The notes under the pieces were generated by a model. It saw only the letters and a list, made by a program, of their open reading frames with translations. It had not been told where the DNA came from and ran no database searches. From contig JARUPY010000112.1 of the NCBI GenBank assembly GCA_029817715.1, forward strand, positions 248,001 to 312,000: a DNA stretch of 64,000 nt, written 5' to 3'. The stretch comes from Melastoma dodecandrum. Lineage: Eukaryota; Streptophyta; Magnoliopsida; Myrtales; Melastomataceae. The number at the start of each line of letters is the position of its first letter. The first letter of the stretch is position 1. Both the position numbers and the translations under genes were made by a program. This document shows positions 45,298 to 56,125 of this stretch, one piece after another.

Positions 45298-48200
45298 TTA
45301 ATCATCCAATGAGACATCTTGTAACTCCCTGTATTCTCTGTAACTGCCCTCAAAATTCTTCGACAACTTGTCACACCAACGAATTGATAGGTGACACTCG
45401 TCGATCACACGGGGCATGCGGAGCAAGGGGCAATCCAAGATATTCACTCTCTCCAATCTTTTCAAGCCCAACAAATCCTGAATTACGCAGAGGGAATGGC
45501 AATTACAAATTGTCAACTCCTCCAACATCTCCAATTGTTCCAGTCCTGGAATCTCCACCAACGCTCTACAATCAAAAAACGTAAGTGACCTCAGCCCCCT
45601 TAATCTCCCTATGTTTGACACTCGGAGGAGACTGTCAGAGCTCCAAATAGACAACTTTGTAAGACTGGGTAACGAATCGAGCCCACCAAGATCCATCTCC
45701 GTCAATGTAAAACCACTTATCTCCACATGTGTCTCCAGAGACCCCATACCTGGAAAACTCCAACCGAGAGTCTTGAGCCTGGAATGGAAGCCCAAAACTC
45801 CGAAAGCTCCTCTAAATGTAATAACTCTCGTTCCATACTTTTTTGTACAACTTATATTTTCAGAGAGTCCCACCGTCATCCATGAAAATGAAAACTCTTT
45901 TAAGCTAGTAGGAAGTCTTGGAAGCTCCTGAAGCATGTCACAATCAGTCAAATTGAGGGACTTGAGGCTTGTGAATTGGCTAAATGTTGCTGGCAGGAAG
46001 CGAATCTTACTCCTTGAAAGGTCCAATTTTTCCAAAGCTTGTAGGTTCCCGATTTCTTCCGGAATTCCTTCTTCAAGAGGATACTTCGAAGCATTCAACA
46101 CCTTTAGGGTGGTTTGAAGTCCTCGAATCTCCCGAAGCATGTAGCAACCATTCAACTTGAGGGACTTAAGGCTCGAGGGTTGACTGACCGTTGCTGGTAG
46201 AAAGCAAATATTGCTCCCCGAAAGGTTCAATATTTCTAAAGCTGATAGGTTCCCGATTTCTTCCGGAATTCGTTCTAAGAGAGGACAATCCCGAGCATCC
46301 AACTTCGTTAGGCTGGTTGGAAGTCCTCGAATCTCCTTAAGCATGTTGCAACCATTCAATTTGAGGGACTTAAGGCTTGAGAGTTGTCTAACCGTTGCTG
46401 GTAGAAAGCAAATCTTGCTCTCCGAAAGGTCCAATTCTTCTAAAGCTGATAGGTTCCCGATCTCTTCCGGAATTCCTTCGAGAGGACAATCCGAAGCATC
46501 CAACATCGTTAGGCTGGTTGGAAGTCCTCGAATCTCCCGAAGCATGTCGCAATTGATCACAATTAGATGCCGTAAAGCTCTTGCACTACAGAGCTCTTTA
46601 GGTAAACTCCTCAAAGACTTACACCGGGAGATTTCCATATAAGTAAGACTCTCCAACTTACCCACCGAATGGTGGATTTCTTTCAACTTTCTCAAAGACG
46701 CAAAAACCATAACCTCCAACTTTAAGCAACTTGAGACATCAGGTGTCCTCGTCATATCACCGTCGTAGACCGCCAACACCCTTAACTTAGGCATAACCTA
46801 TAAATGCATCGGGCACCAGAATTTGTCACCACATTCAATGATCAAACACATGACATATAGGAGGATGAGGAGGAGTTCGTACCAACTTTTTAGTACCCCG
46901 CCATCCACCTCGAATTCGGAGAACAACTAGGTTGCTCATCTTGAAGAAGTCGGGTTCCAACAGTTGATTACAATTCCAAAAAGAAAGCCACAGTAATGTC
47001 TCCCGGATGCTTCCTAAATCCCCAATAAATTGATACTTTCCTTCTAGATGAAGATACAACAAACTAGATAATCCTCTAAAGTTCTTGTTAGAGAGTTTGT
47101 ATTCTTTAGTAATACTTTCGAAGTCCAAGACCATTGCTATGATTTCCTTCGAGACCTAATAAATGAAAAAATTTAAATAACATTAATAATCATATTGTCC
47201 TCGGTGAAGAGTGACATCAATCCCATAGTCACAATAAGCCACAGTAACGTCTCCCGGATATTTCCAAAATCTCCAATTAATTGATGCTTTCCTTCTAAAT
47301 GAAGATACATCAAATTAAATAATCCTTTAAAGTTCTTATAGGAGAGTTCGTTTTCTTCGGTAATACTTCCCAAGTCCAAGTTCATTGCTATGATTTTCTC
47401 CGAGACCTAATAAACAAAAAAATTCAACTAACATTAATAATCATAATGTGCTCGATGAAGAGTGGCATCAATCCAAAATAATGCACATGGAAAGAAAGTA
47501 ATATTTTAAATGCCAAATTAGTTCAACCAATTCTTTACCTTTTCTGAATCACTATCTTTAAGGCATCATCTGAATCCCAAAGTCTAGTACACATTTCAAG
47601 CCTTCCGAGGCCTTTCGACCGAATGATTTCTCTTCCCATGTCTCGAAGCTGATTATGAATCCAGAATTCACCATTTGAATCAATCTTTATCAATGATTTA
47701 TTGATGAGTACCTTCACTCCTCTTTTTGGAGACAATTCGCGAGCTTCCCAGAGATAATCTACAAACCTCTGAGGCATCGCTTCCCGAAAGCACGCAATAT
47801 CGAGAAAAATTTCCTTCTTTCTATAACCTAAACCCTGGTAACTTACCTTCAAGATATCAAAGACCTTCTCTTGGGGAACATTCTTCAGCTTCTCGAGCTC
47901 ATACTTCCATAACTCTTTGCTCTGACAACTCAAGTGTCCTCCAACTACCTCCAAAGCCAAGGGAAGGTTCCCAGTGGTCTCAACTACATCTTTTGATAAA
48001 GAAAGATAATCTTGTGAAGGCTCATCCGTGCCAAAGCCATGCCTGCTGAAGAGTTGAAGGGCGTGTTTGTCGCTCATTTTCTCCATATCATAACAGTGAA
48101 GAGTTGAAGGACGAACAAATCGATTGCAAATACTTTTATCCCTAGTCGTGACTATGACTTGACTGCCTGTTCCTAACGTGTCTTCTGGATTTTTTATCAG

Positions 48201-49375
48201 CAGTTTTTCCAGTTGAGAGTGATCATCCACGTCATCGAGAACCAGAAGAACCCTCTTGCACTGAATCCTTCGTATCATCTCACCGTCGTAGTTATAAGAT
48301 CTAGCATTTTGGCCACCGAGAATGTCCTCCAATAACTTGTTCTGCAATTTCTCATTGCCTCCATTACCCTTGGACGTCTCACGCACATCGGAAAGGAAAC
48401 TGGAGCCTTCGAATCGGGAATGTAATTGATTGAAGATGACGCGAGCAATGGTCGTCTTCCCGATTCCCCCCATGCCATGAAGCACCACGAGTCTTACTCC
48501 CGAGGAGTCGCAGTCCAGCAGATTTAACATGTTGGAGACTTGATGATCGATCCTTATTAGATGATCAGGCAAACTTTTTTCTTTAATTCTCAGCTTCCCA
48601 AAAATGTCATGAACTATTGATTGAACGAATCTGCCTTCGCTGCAAGACGACGATGAAAATAGAGTAATATTTTAGAAAATTTATTTCCAAAGTGAGCAAA
48701 ATAACGTGGCTCTGGTGGTTACCCCTGGATGGCTTTGGAGTCCCATCCGCTCATCCCGCAGACCGTCTTAAGCGCTTCCTCCCATTTCTTCACGACGTCG
48801 TGCCCGTGTCGGCCCTTGTGTTTGTCGAGGGCTTTCCGATACAGCTTTGTTCGCAGCTTTACATCGACTGGATCTGCCCCGTAGAAAATCGGCAGAATGA
48901 TCTTCCTGCCGACATTCGAGCCTCCGTGGAGATCCACCATCAGGTTGAGCTCCCGGAGGCACCACGCGCTAGACGCATAGTCCCTGGAAAAGACGACGGC
49001 GTAAACCCTGGAACTGCGGATAGCTCGCTCGAGCTCTCCCCCAATTACTTCGCCGCGACGGATCTCCTCGTCGTCCTTGAAAACACGGAGACCGGCCTCG
49101 GTCATCCGCTGGTAGAGGTGGTCGACGATGCCGTAACGAGCATCGGGTCCCCGGAAGCTCAGGAAGACGTCGTACTCAGATGTGATGGAGGTGGGGGTAC
49201 CAGTGTTGGTGTGACTGGCTGATGTGCCTTGGTTTCCTTTAATGCGTCGCTTCATGGAAATAGTCATCACAACGGATGCAGCCGCGACGACGATCGTTAT
49301 AATCCATTTCATGGCCAAAGCTGTAGCAAAATTTGACATCCTTTTAGGGACGCGTGAGCAGAGTAACTGAGTCAC
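45298..49375 (-). pseudogene. TNL1: TIR-NB-ARC-LRR resistance-type gene, frame lost after NB-ARC exon
   Basis: L6-like TNL with exons (minus) 49375-48723, 48639-47539, 47155-46883 and 46797-45298. Exon 1 has a hydrophobic anchor, KWIITIVVAAASVVMTI. Its TIR domain has YDVFLSFRGPDAR and SSAWCLREL, whose Glu is the usual NADase residue. Exon 2 has P-loop GMGGIGKTTIA, kinase-2 VLLVLDDVDD, RNBS-B VIVTTRD and GNLPLALEV. The MHD position reads IHN. Exons 3 and 4 carry the LRRs and a C-terminal tail. Exon 2 ends CAG AAA AG before GTAAAG; joining to exon 3 (GTC TCG AAG) is out of frame and meets TAG within seven codons. All other junctions keep frame. It may therefore encode a truncated TIR-NB protein, or be a pseudogene. 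Such proteins detect pathogen effectors. Confidence 0.85.
47226..47405 (-). repeat. Partial tandem duplicate of TNL1 first LRR exon
   Basis: This lies between the NB-ARC exon and the complete LRR exon. It has the same acceptor TTATTAG and the residues ELSYKNFKGLFNLMYLHLEGK, then stops matching after IRETLLWL. Beyond that the repeat of the upstream intron tail begins. The unit is about 240-250 bp. If spliced in, it would add a truncated LRR and a frame problem. Confidence 0.75.
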
Positions 49376-49394
49376 GACGACGTAATCTAAGCAG

Positions 49395-49520
49395 CCCTTG
49401 GATGACTACGTATGGGATATGGGATGCCACTTACACGGTTGTGGATTGCTGATGAAGAAGATACTTGTTGGGAACCGCACGAGACAGCTGAGTTGGAACC
49501 CCTGCTGCTGCTGGGTGGGG
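49395..49520 (-). pseudogene. DUF26 (Gnk2) C-terminal relic upstream of TNL1
   Basis: The minus-strand words FQLSCLVRFPTSIFFISN and QPCKWHP match the end of the second DUF26 domain in the pseudogene at 54165-54739 (FQPSCFVRFATRSFISN). DUF26 domains occur in plant cysteine-rich receptor-like kinases and secreted proteins. Only this tail is left, about 20 bp from the first TNL1 codon. Confidence 0.55.
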
Positions 49521-51144
49521 CGGCAGAGGAGGATGACGGAGAAAAGGATGATGAGGAGGAGAAGGAGGAGGGGAAGGGGAAGAGGAGTCATCCTTGTCAT
49601 TTTCCAAAGCTTTTCCGGATAAAGCAGAAGAATGGGGACTTTGAGTCTGAGTCGGTATGATGATGATGAGGATGATGAGGGGGATGGTGGGGTTGTGTTC
49701 CATTTTGTCTAATCATAACCCCAACCCAATCCTTACAACATGTATTTCACTTACTTTGTAGAACATGACTAATTAATTAAACAGGGCACTGTCAAATTGA
49801 GCCCAAGTTCACACTCAGATGGACCCCTCTTTCCTTCTATTTAATAATAATAAATTTTGTTCATTCTTCCATCCTCAGATTTCGCGGAGACGAAGAACTT
49901 GTGCAAAAAGGACTTCATGCCGATTAGCGAATAGAGACTCCACTTAGAGATGTCATTTCATACGTATGATAACAAAGACTTTGGCTTCATCAAGTCTTTG
50001 TTTAATTATATTTGGCTTCATCCAACACCTTCTGCTTATTCATATTATATTTGTCATACACAAAAAAAACTTGCAGGAAGTTTCCTCTAAACTCATGGCA
50101 TCCATATAAGAAGCCGCCCTCGGGAGGGAGCTACTGATGAATTGATGGGAAGAGTTTGCCCCAACTATCGCGAGTCGTTGAAACTTTTTGTGTCCCCAAC
50201 TATTGCAAGTCTTCCTCCCCGAAATTTCCCACCCGTGAAAAAGTAGCATCGTTTCACGCCCAATGATTAAGAGAGTGGTCGGCCACGTGAATACGTCACA
50301 TCGTAAGGAGGGATTGATTGAGGGTTAAAAGATTATGTTTTTCCTGAAAACGATGAAAAATATTTTTGTGTGAAGTGGCAGACAATTCACAGCTCATCCA
50401 TGTGATCTGAGCAAAGAATCGAGGGGAAAGCTTTTCTTTTTCAATGACAATGGGAAGCTTTTTAGGTAATATACATGAGCTTTCTATTACTCTATAACTA
50501 GTCACGTTTTTTATTGATCGATCGGTCATCAAACCGTTTATTCGGGATAAACTCTCATACACACATCGGAATATCATTATCAAATGTATTTTAGATGGGA
50601 TTTCTACGTGTATCTCAGGTATATTTAATAATATTATATATATATATAGTTGGAATATAAAAAGACCGTGAGACTTTAAAAAATATATAGTGTTAAAAGT
50701 ATCTACACGTAGATTATTACATCGTTTCAATAAGAATTAATATTTCAACAGACACTTTCGTTGTTCTTTTTCGAGAAAACAGTCAGACGTACTTATTCCC
50801 TGAAATTTCGTTCTTTTCCTACCATTGAGACATCCCGAATAGGAACAACAATAATATAAGATGAGCTTGGACAAAGTATAATTAAACAAAGGACCTGAAT
50901 GAAGAAAAAGAGTTCAATAATTTTATCTAAAAAATTGTATTCAAAATCAGACAAAATATCAACTAAAATTTTGAACATTTATTACAAATAAAAAATTCAA
51001 AATTTTGTCTAAAATTATTTCAATTTATTTTCATTTTAATTTTTGAAACTTTTAGTCACATAAATCGTGTCTAATATATTGTAAAAATATATTGTGTATA
51101 TATATATAATGATTGTTTCCTATTCATCATGTCACATGAGTCGT
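49521..51144. other. Non-coding stretch upstream of TNL1
   Basis: An acidic/proline-rich frame around 49430-49700 (repetitive GAGGAGGA) is low complexity and unlikely to be a gene. A block at 49727-49845 recurs at 54020-54135, and one at 50537-50600 recurs at 51907-51960. A copy of the GAAATTTCCCAC repeat lies near 50220. No gene supported. Confidence 0.45.
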
Positions 51145-51890
51145 GTCTAAAAATTCTAATCATCGCCTTTATTTTTTAAATAAATTCCGAAACCATTGTT
51201 CAGCTCTTCATGTTCGGAAGACGAAAGAACAAGTGGTCGACTTTGAAATAAAATAACAACATTTTTTAAGCAACCAATGAGACATCGTCGATCACACGGG
51301 GCACGCGGAGCAACGAGGAGCAAAGCGAGATTTCCACTCTATTCAATCTTTTCAAGCCCAACAAATCTTGAATTCAGCAAATGGAAGGACAAAACCAAAT
51401 TTTCAACTCCTCCAACATCTCCAATTGTTCCAGTCCTGGGATCTCCATCAACGCTCTACACTCTCTGAACTCAAGCCACCTCAGCCCCCTCCTCAATCTC
51501 CCTATGTTTGACACCCGGAGGAGACCATCGCATTGAATAATATACAACTTGGTAAGATTGGGTAACGAATCCAGCCCACCAAGCTCCATCTTCGTCCATG
51601 TGACATCTATAAAAATATTCACGTCTCCGGGGAAGCCTTGTCTGGAAAACTCAAACCTAGAGTCTTGAGCCTGGAAAGGAAACCCAACACGAAAACTCTT
51701 CTAAATGTAATAACTCTCTTTACTTCCTCTTTTGCACAACTTATTGCTTCATAGAGTTCCACCGTATCCCATGAAAATGAAAACCTTGTTAGGCTAGTAG
51801 GAAGTCTTGGAAGCTCCTGAAGCATGTTGGAACCACACAATTTAAGGGACTTGAGGCTCGTGAGTTGGATAATTGTTGTCGGCATGATGC
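51145..51890 (-). pseudogene. TNL LRR C-terminal relic
   Basis: Resembles the 3' half of TNL1's last exon plus its 3' flank. Visible words are TSLKSLKLCGSNMLQELPRL, LGFLSRLKTLGL, LPNLTKLYI and IPGLEQLEMLEEL. Frame changes near 51620 and loss of the segment between IPGLEQ and the stop show decay. No TIR or NB-ARC sequence is attached. Confidence 0.78.
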
Positions 51891-51906
51891 AAACCTTATC
51901 ATTATC

Positions 51907-52345
51907 AGTTTATTCGGGATAAACTCTCATACACACATCGGAATATCATTATCGCATGTATTCCAACCGAGTGAAGGAGGAACAATTTATTCCAACTAAA
52001 TACACATATAAGGCATACATCTCACTGCATTATTTTTCGATTTCAACGTGAGCGAGGAGTCGAAGGAGGGGCCAATATTCTCCAATGCGTTGCTCTGAGC
52101 ATCTCTCCTCTGGCTAACGAAAAGCAACCTGTAACATAAGCAAACATCAACCATCTGTTATTTCGGATCACAATTTGGGGAATTGTAGTGGTTTGAAGTC
52201 GCTGCACCATCGTTTCCTTCAATGGGTCGCTTCATATGGACGCACAAGCCTGCAGAGATCGCACAATGGCGATCATTACAATCCATTTCACGGTCAGATT
52301 GGCTGCAAATTTTGACGTCATTTTTCATTTAGAGACGTGTGAGCA
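51907..52345 (-). repeat. Duplicated block (TNL 5'-end relic and terminal-exon copy), second copy
   Basis: Matches 35738-36110 from about 51965. The terminal exon seen there is broken here by TAG where the other copy has a Leu codon (near FR-LPEE). The TNL anchor-region relic is at about 52200-52345. The first part (51907-51960) instead matches 50537-50600. Confidence 0.5.
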
Positions 52346-52965
52346 TTGACATCATTTTAGGGAAGCGTGAGCAGCCACTTGTTCATTATGTTTGGGAAAT
52401 GAGCTGCCACTTACACGGATATATTAAGTTTACCACAAATGATATATCAAAGTTTACAGCAACCAGCAAGGCATATTAATGCCTCACTTCGAGAGTAATT
52501 AGTTCTTCATCATTGACTCGTGGGTAGAAATGGAAAAGGAGAAGAAAATGGATTACTAGTATTAGAAACGAAATGGCAGATGAGGGTAATGGTCCCCCCA
52601 CAAAGAAAAGCGACACGAAGACACGGTTTCGGAAAAGAATCGTGAAACATGACTAATTAATGAATCTACACGAAGGCTTTGAGTCTTCTTTTCGAGTCGC
52701 TGTCTCTCCCTTTTTTTTAACTTTTTCTTTAACAAAAAACTATTATTACTCTAAAATCACTTAAAATGAGGGATGGACTTGTGTTCGATTAGCCTCATTT
52801 GTCTAAGATAACCCCAACCCAATACTTATAGGTAATACAGATGTCTCTTGACTTATTTACGGACCCAGCAAACCGTTTCGGCCCATCTCGACTTGATAAA
52901 TTTAAAATATTTATATAATTTTAAAAAATAAATACAAAATATTTAAAACTCGGAGAAGAATCATT
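52346..52965. other. Non-coding stretch
   Basis: AT-rich with no supported gene. It begins with a second short GACATCATTTTAGGGA piece of the TNL 5' flank. Confidence 0.45.
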
Positions 52966-53960
52966 TTGACATCATTTTTCATTTAAGGACGTGTGAGCAT
53001 TGTAATGGCATATTATTAATTTTTCACTCTTACTATTAACTTTTTGAAAGAATCATATTATTATTTTAATGGCATACCAGTTGGCATAATCTCGTTTTTG
53101 TGATGACAAACTATGAGTATTGCTAATGTGATATTTCGTATGTACCGAGAAATAGGTCTTCACGGTTTAGATATTAGTTTCTGTGTAGATTAATACAAAA
53201 AAGGTTACGTAGAGGGACAGAACTTAAAAATGAGTTTACCTTTTAAAAGTGACGTTATGTGAACCAGACCAATTCCTCGTATCTAATATATCTACAGCAG
53301 AAATAAGCACTCGTGTTACGAGAGCTATAATTCTCATTTCTAGAGTGTATATAATGGTTACACAAAAGAGATTTTATTGATAATATTGGAGATTATATCA
53401 TGTGCGGCTTAAGGATGTTTATCCTAATCTAACTTAGTGTTAATTCTTGTTAAATTTATTCCTTAGCTATTTGAAAGGATACGTGAGGAATATTTTCATA
53501 ACTTGAGAAAATTAGAAAAATTGATTATGATCTGATTACATGGAAAGCGTTGAACTATCCTCTCCATACATGGAAGGCATGACTAGAAATCATCTAGTCG
53601 TTGCACTCTTTTAGAAAAGCTTCGCTCGAAAAACTCATACTTAAAGCCAAAGGATGAAGCCATATGTGAGGATAGAGTCACTATATGAGCACTAACGCGA
53701 CAATCTTTGAGCCTTCACCAATCTAAAAGTTTGAGGGCATTCACTGCTCTTCATCGAGTCAATCATCTCTTTGAGTGAGGGTTCTTCTCTAATTGCATAC
53801 TATTCATTTTGCCGTCGAGTCTATCTGGATTATTGGTTACAGGGGTGGATGCGTAAGGGAAGTCATAGGATAGGGAGATCTTACGCACGTGGTGTGGCAG
53901 CCACGTATTTGTTATCACGTACCGGGCAGCATTTGTACTTGTTCTACTCCCTTGATCATG
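52966..53960 (+). repeat. Second copy of the copia-like solo LTR, 3'-truncated
   Basis: Matches 36083-37095, including the left flank TTTTGACATCATTTTTCATT, so both copies come from one duplicated insertion. It lacks about 16 bp near 53458 and about 20 bp near 53562. It is cut off after TACTCCCTTGATC, where TNL-flank sequence (GGAACATGACTAATTAAT) resumes. Confidence 0.55.
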
Positions 53961-54164
53961 GAACATGACTAATTAATGATGATGATGAGGGGGGTGATGG
54001 AGTTGTGTTCCATTTGTCTATCATAACTCCAACCCAATCCTTAAAACATCTCTTGACTTACTTGAATAAACAGGGCACGGTCAAATTGAGCCCAAGTTCA
54101 CACTCAGATGGACCCCTCTTTCCTTCTTTTAAAATTTTTAATTAAATGAAAGGCTACCCATGAT

Positions 54165-54739
54165 TCAACTGTACCATATGTACGGGATATGGTCTGCTAC
54201 TTTATGTGTAACCCCGATCCCTCCATTGCTTGAGTTGGCCGATGGTGATGGTGACGGTTCTTCCAGATTGCTGATGAAGCTACGGGTTGCGAACCGAACA
54301 AAACAACTGGGTTGGAAAACTCTCATCCCATCCTCCCCATTGATGCTTTCAACTAGTTTCGCAACCGCGTCACTCAGGCAACTCCTGCAGTTGATTTTGG
54401 ACAAATCCGGCGTGCGCCAATGTGTACAGCTTTGTCGAAGAGGTCGCAGTCCTCGTGACATTCTGTAGCACCTCCATGTACAGAACTGAAATTGTCAGGG
54501 TACGTGGCACTCTTCTCGTCTAGTATGGGGAAACCCGGGATCGACTCCATGACCAAGAAGAAGGACCGGTTCGAGCATCGCAAGAGGCAATCGTCGAACC
54601 AGATGGTTGCCTCCTTATGACCAGGGTACTCCCGGTGGATCTCAGTGGTCGCATCATTTATGCATCTCTGGCAGGCATCGCCGGAGACATCACCACGGCA
54701 GAGGAAGAGGCTGTAGACATCCCTTCCATCCTCATCCAC
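54165..54739 (-). pseudogene. DUF26 (Gnk2) cysteine-rich secretory/receptor-like protein pseudogene
   Basis: The first DUF26 domain has CRGDVSGDACQRCINDA (the C-X8-C-X2-C signature) and WFDDCLLRCSNRSFF. The second domain, about 54165-54410, has INCRSCLSDAVAKL and FQPSCFVRFATRSF. The two are not in one frame: after NFSSV the reading must shift to continue LQNVTRTATSS, then shift again before DLSKINC. No signal peptide or kinase is visible. DUF26 proteins of this type are apoplastic or receptor ectodomains, some with antifungal lectin activity. A reading on the opposite strand overlaps its N-terminal end. Confidence 0.72.
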
Positions 54740-55190
54740 GTTGACTTATTCAACTATTCAGCTTATTGTAACGGTTGTCCCCCCTTCCCCATCTTCTCTG
54801 GACACAACCCACCCCTGTTCTTCTCCCGCTCCCCTTTCACCTCCTCCCTCGTCCGTGAACTGGTCTCCGACCTCCTCCTCCACCACCCTCTTGGCTTCTT
54901 TATCTCTTCTCCATCCCTCTCCCTCCCTGCTGCTCCCACCGTTGTGCATCGCACCCCGCCATACGTCATCATGAATTTGCCCAGCCTTCGCACACTCCGC
55001 GTTGTCTTCCCCTCTGGCAAGCTATGCCTTGGTGATAACTCCTCCACCCTCCTCTGGTGGTGTGCGCACTTTGGCTCCTCCCTCAAACGCTTCCTCATTC
55101 TTGCTGCTGCTGCCACATCCTCCTCCTCCTCTCCAAGGACCAGCACATTTGAAGATATCAACGATGCAACCCGGCTTATCTGCAGGTAAT
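54728..55190 (+). pseudogene. Middle fragment of an F-box protein (At4g18380/AUF1-like)
   Basis: The plus-strand frame runs HVDLFNYSAYCN, SLVRELVSDLLLHHPLGFF, MNLPSLRTLRVVFPSG, then LLWWCAHFGSSLKRFLILA. This order resembles the region between the F-box and the C-terminal block of the At4g18380/At5g46170 family. The F-box and C-terminus are missing, and the sequence after 55190 becomes unrelated or shifted. The matching C-terminal block is present as a separate relic at 38326-38547. Confidence 0.5.
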
Positions 55191-55678
55191 TCTTCAGAGG
55201 TTCCTTTCGCATACCATCCGTTTTTCGGGGTCCGACCCAAGTTTCTCTTAATTCAGATCACTGCAGTAAATCCAGCAACCGAGAAGGCGCTTCAAATAAC
55301 TCAAAAAATTTGTTGCTGATGCCCGGGGTGGATGGATCCCAAAGATAAACACAATTTTGGTGCTCCACGGAGTCATCCCAATTCTGAATTGAACTTGCAA
55401 TGGGCAAAGATTCAATTGATGGACTTTGTTCAGTCCTTTATCCCCTGAATTCATCCTTCTGGCTTCTTACTTCACCTCTCACAATTCACCGAAGCAGGAG
55501 CAGATCGAGGGCCGAAGCTTGCCATCATCCTCCCATTATAGGACAACAAGGTGAGTGGAGTGGAGTGGAGTTGGGCTTTTCAGAGATGGATGATATTGGT
55601 GGATCGATGTCGGTCAGCGAGGCATGTTTCGGGAGCTGTGTTCCAAAATAATGTTGTCCGACGCGAAAAAAGAAACAT

Positions 55679-55712
<34 letters not shown>

Positions 55713-56125
55713 AAAGATTAAGATAGGATTGGCCTTACGATCTGTTTAATCTAGAAGCTCTCTGTAGAAGCTCAGACAACAAGGTACATGCGACTTTGAC
55801 AGTAGTATCGGCCGTGTTGGGCCAGCTAAATCCATCGTGGACCTGCCCACCATTCCCATTTAAGGAGTATCAAATTCGATTCCACGCGATGATGTCAAAG
55901 ATTTCGTGGGGGATAAAGGTTTACATGTCCAAATGGTTTTGCACAAGAGAGTCCATCTTCAACTGCATTACACTCTACTGTACACTTGTTGTCTATAGAA
56001 ATATTTTATCATCCTCGTATTTCTTTTCCAAAAAATTTATTTGGAATTAAATCTTCCCTAATTTCCCTCGTATATGTCATTTTTTTAGGGGAATATTAGC
56101 TGTTTCTCCAGTAGTGTATTCATGT
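55191..56125. other. Non-coding stretch with (AT)n microsatellite
   Basis: Uncertain frames in 55250-55650 could be further decayed F-box-like sequence but are not convincing. An (AT)14 run lies at 55681-55709. It is the 3' side of TNL2. Confidence 0.45.

Noticed and set aside
48692..49222. Plus-strand ORF of 176 codons over the TIR exon of TNL1 (similar one at 59660-60094)
   Set aside because: Antisense of a conserved TIR exon; its conservation in both genes follows from the TIR sequence.
49398..49703. Acidic and proline-rich ORFs upstream of TNL1
   Set aside because: Made by GAG/GGA-rich low-complexity DNA; the only credible coding trace is the DUF26 end.
54763..55240. Minus-strand ORFs opposite the F-box-like fragment
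   Set aside because: Arg/Glu/Gly-rich complements of a Ser/Pro/Leu-rich coding strand, with no recognisable motif.
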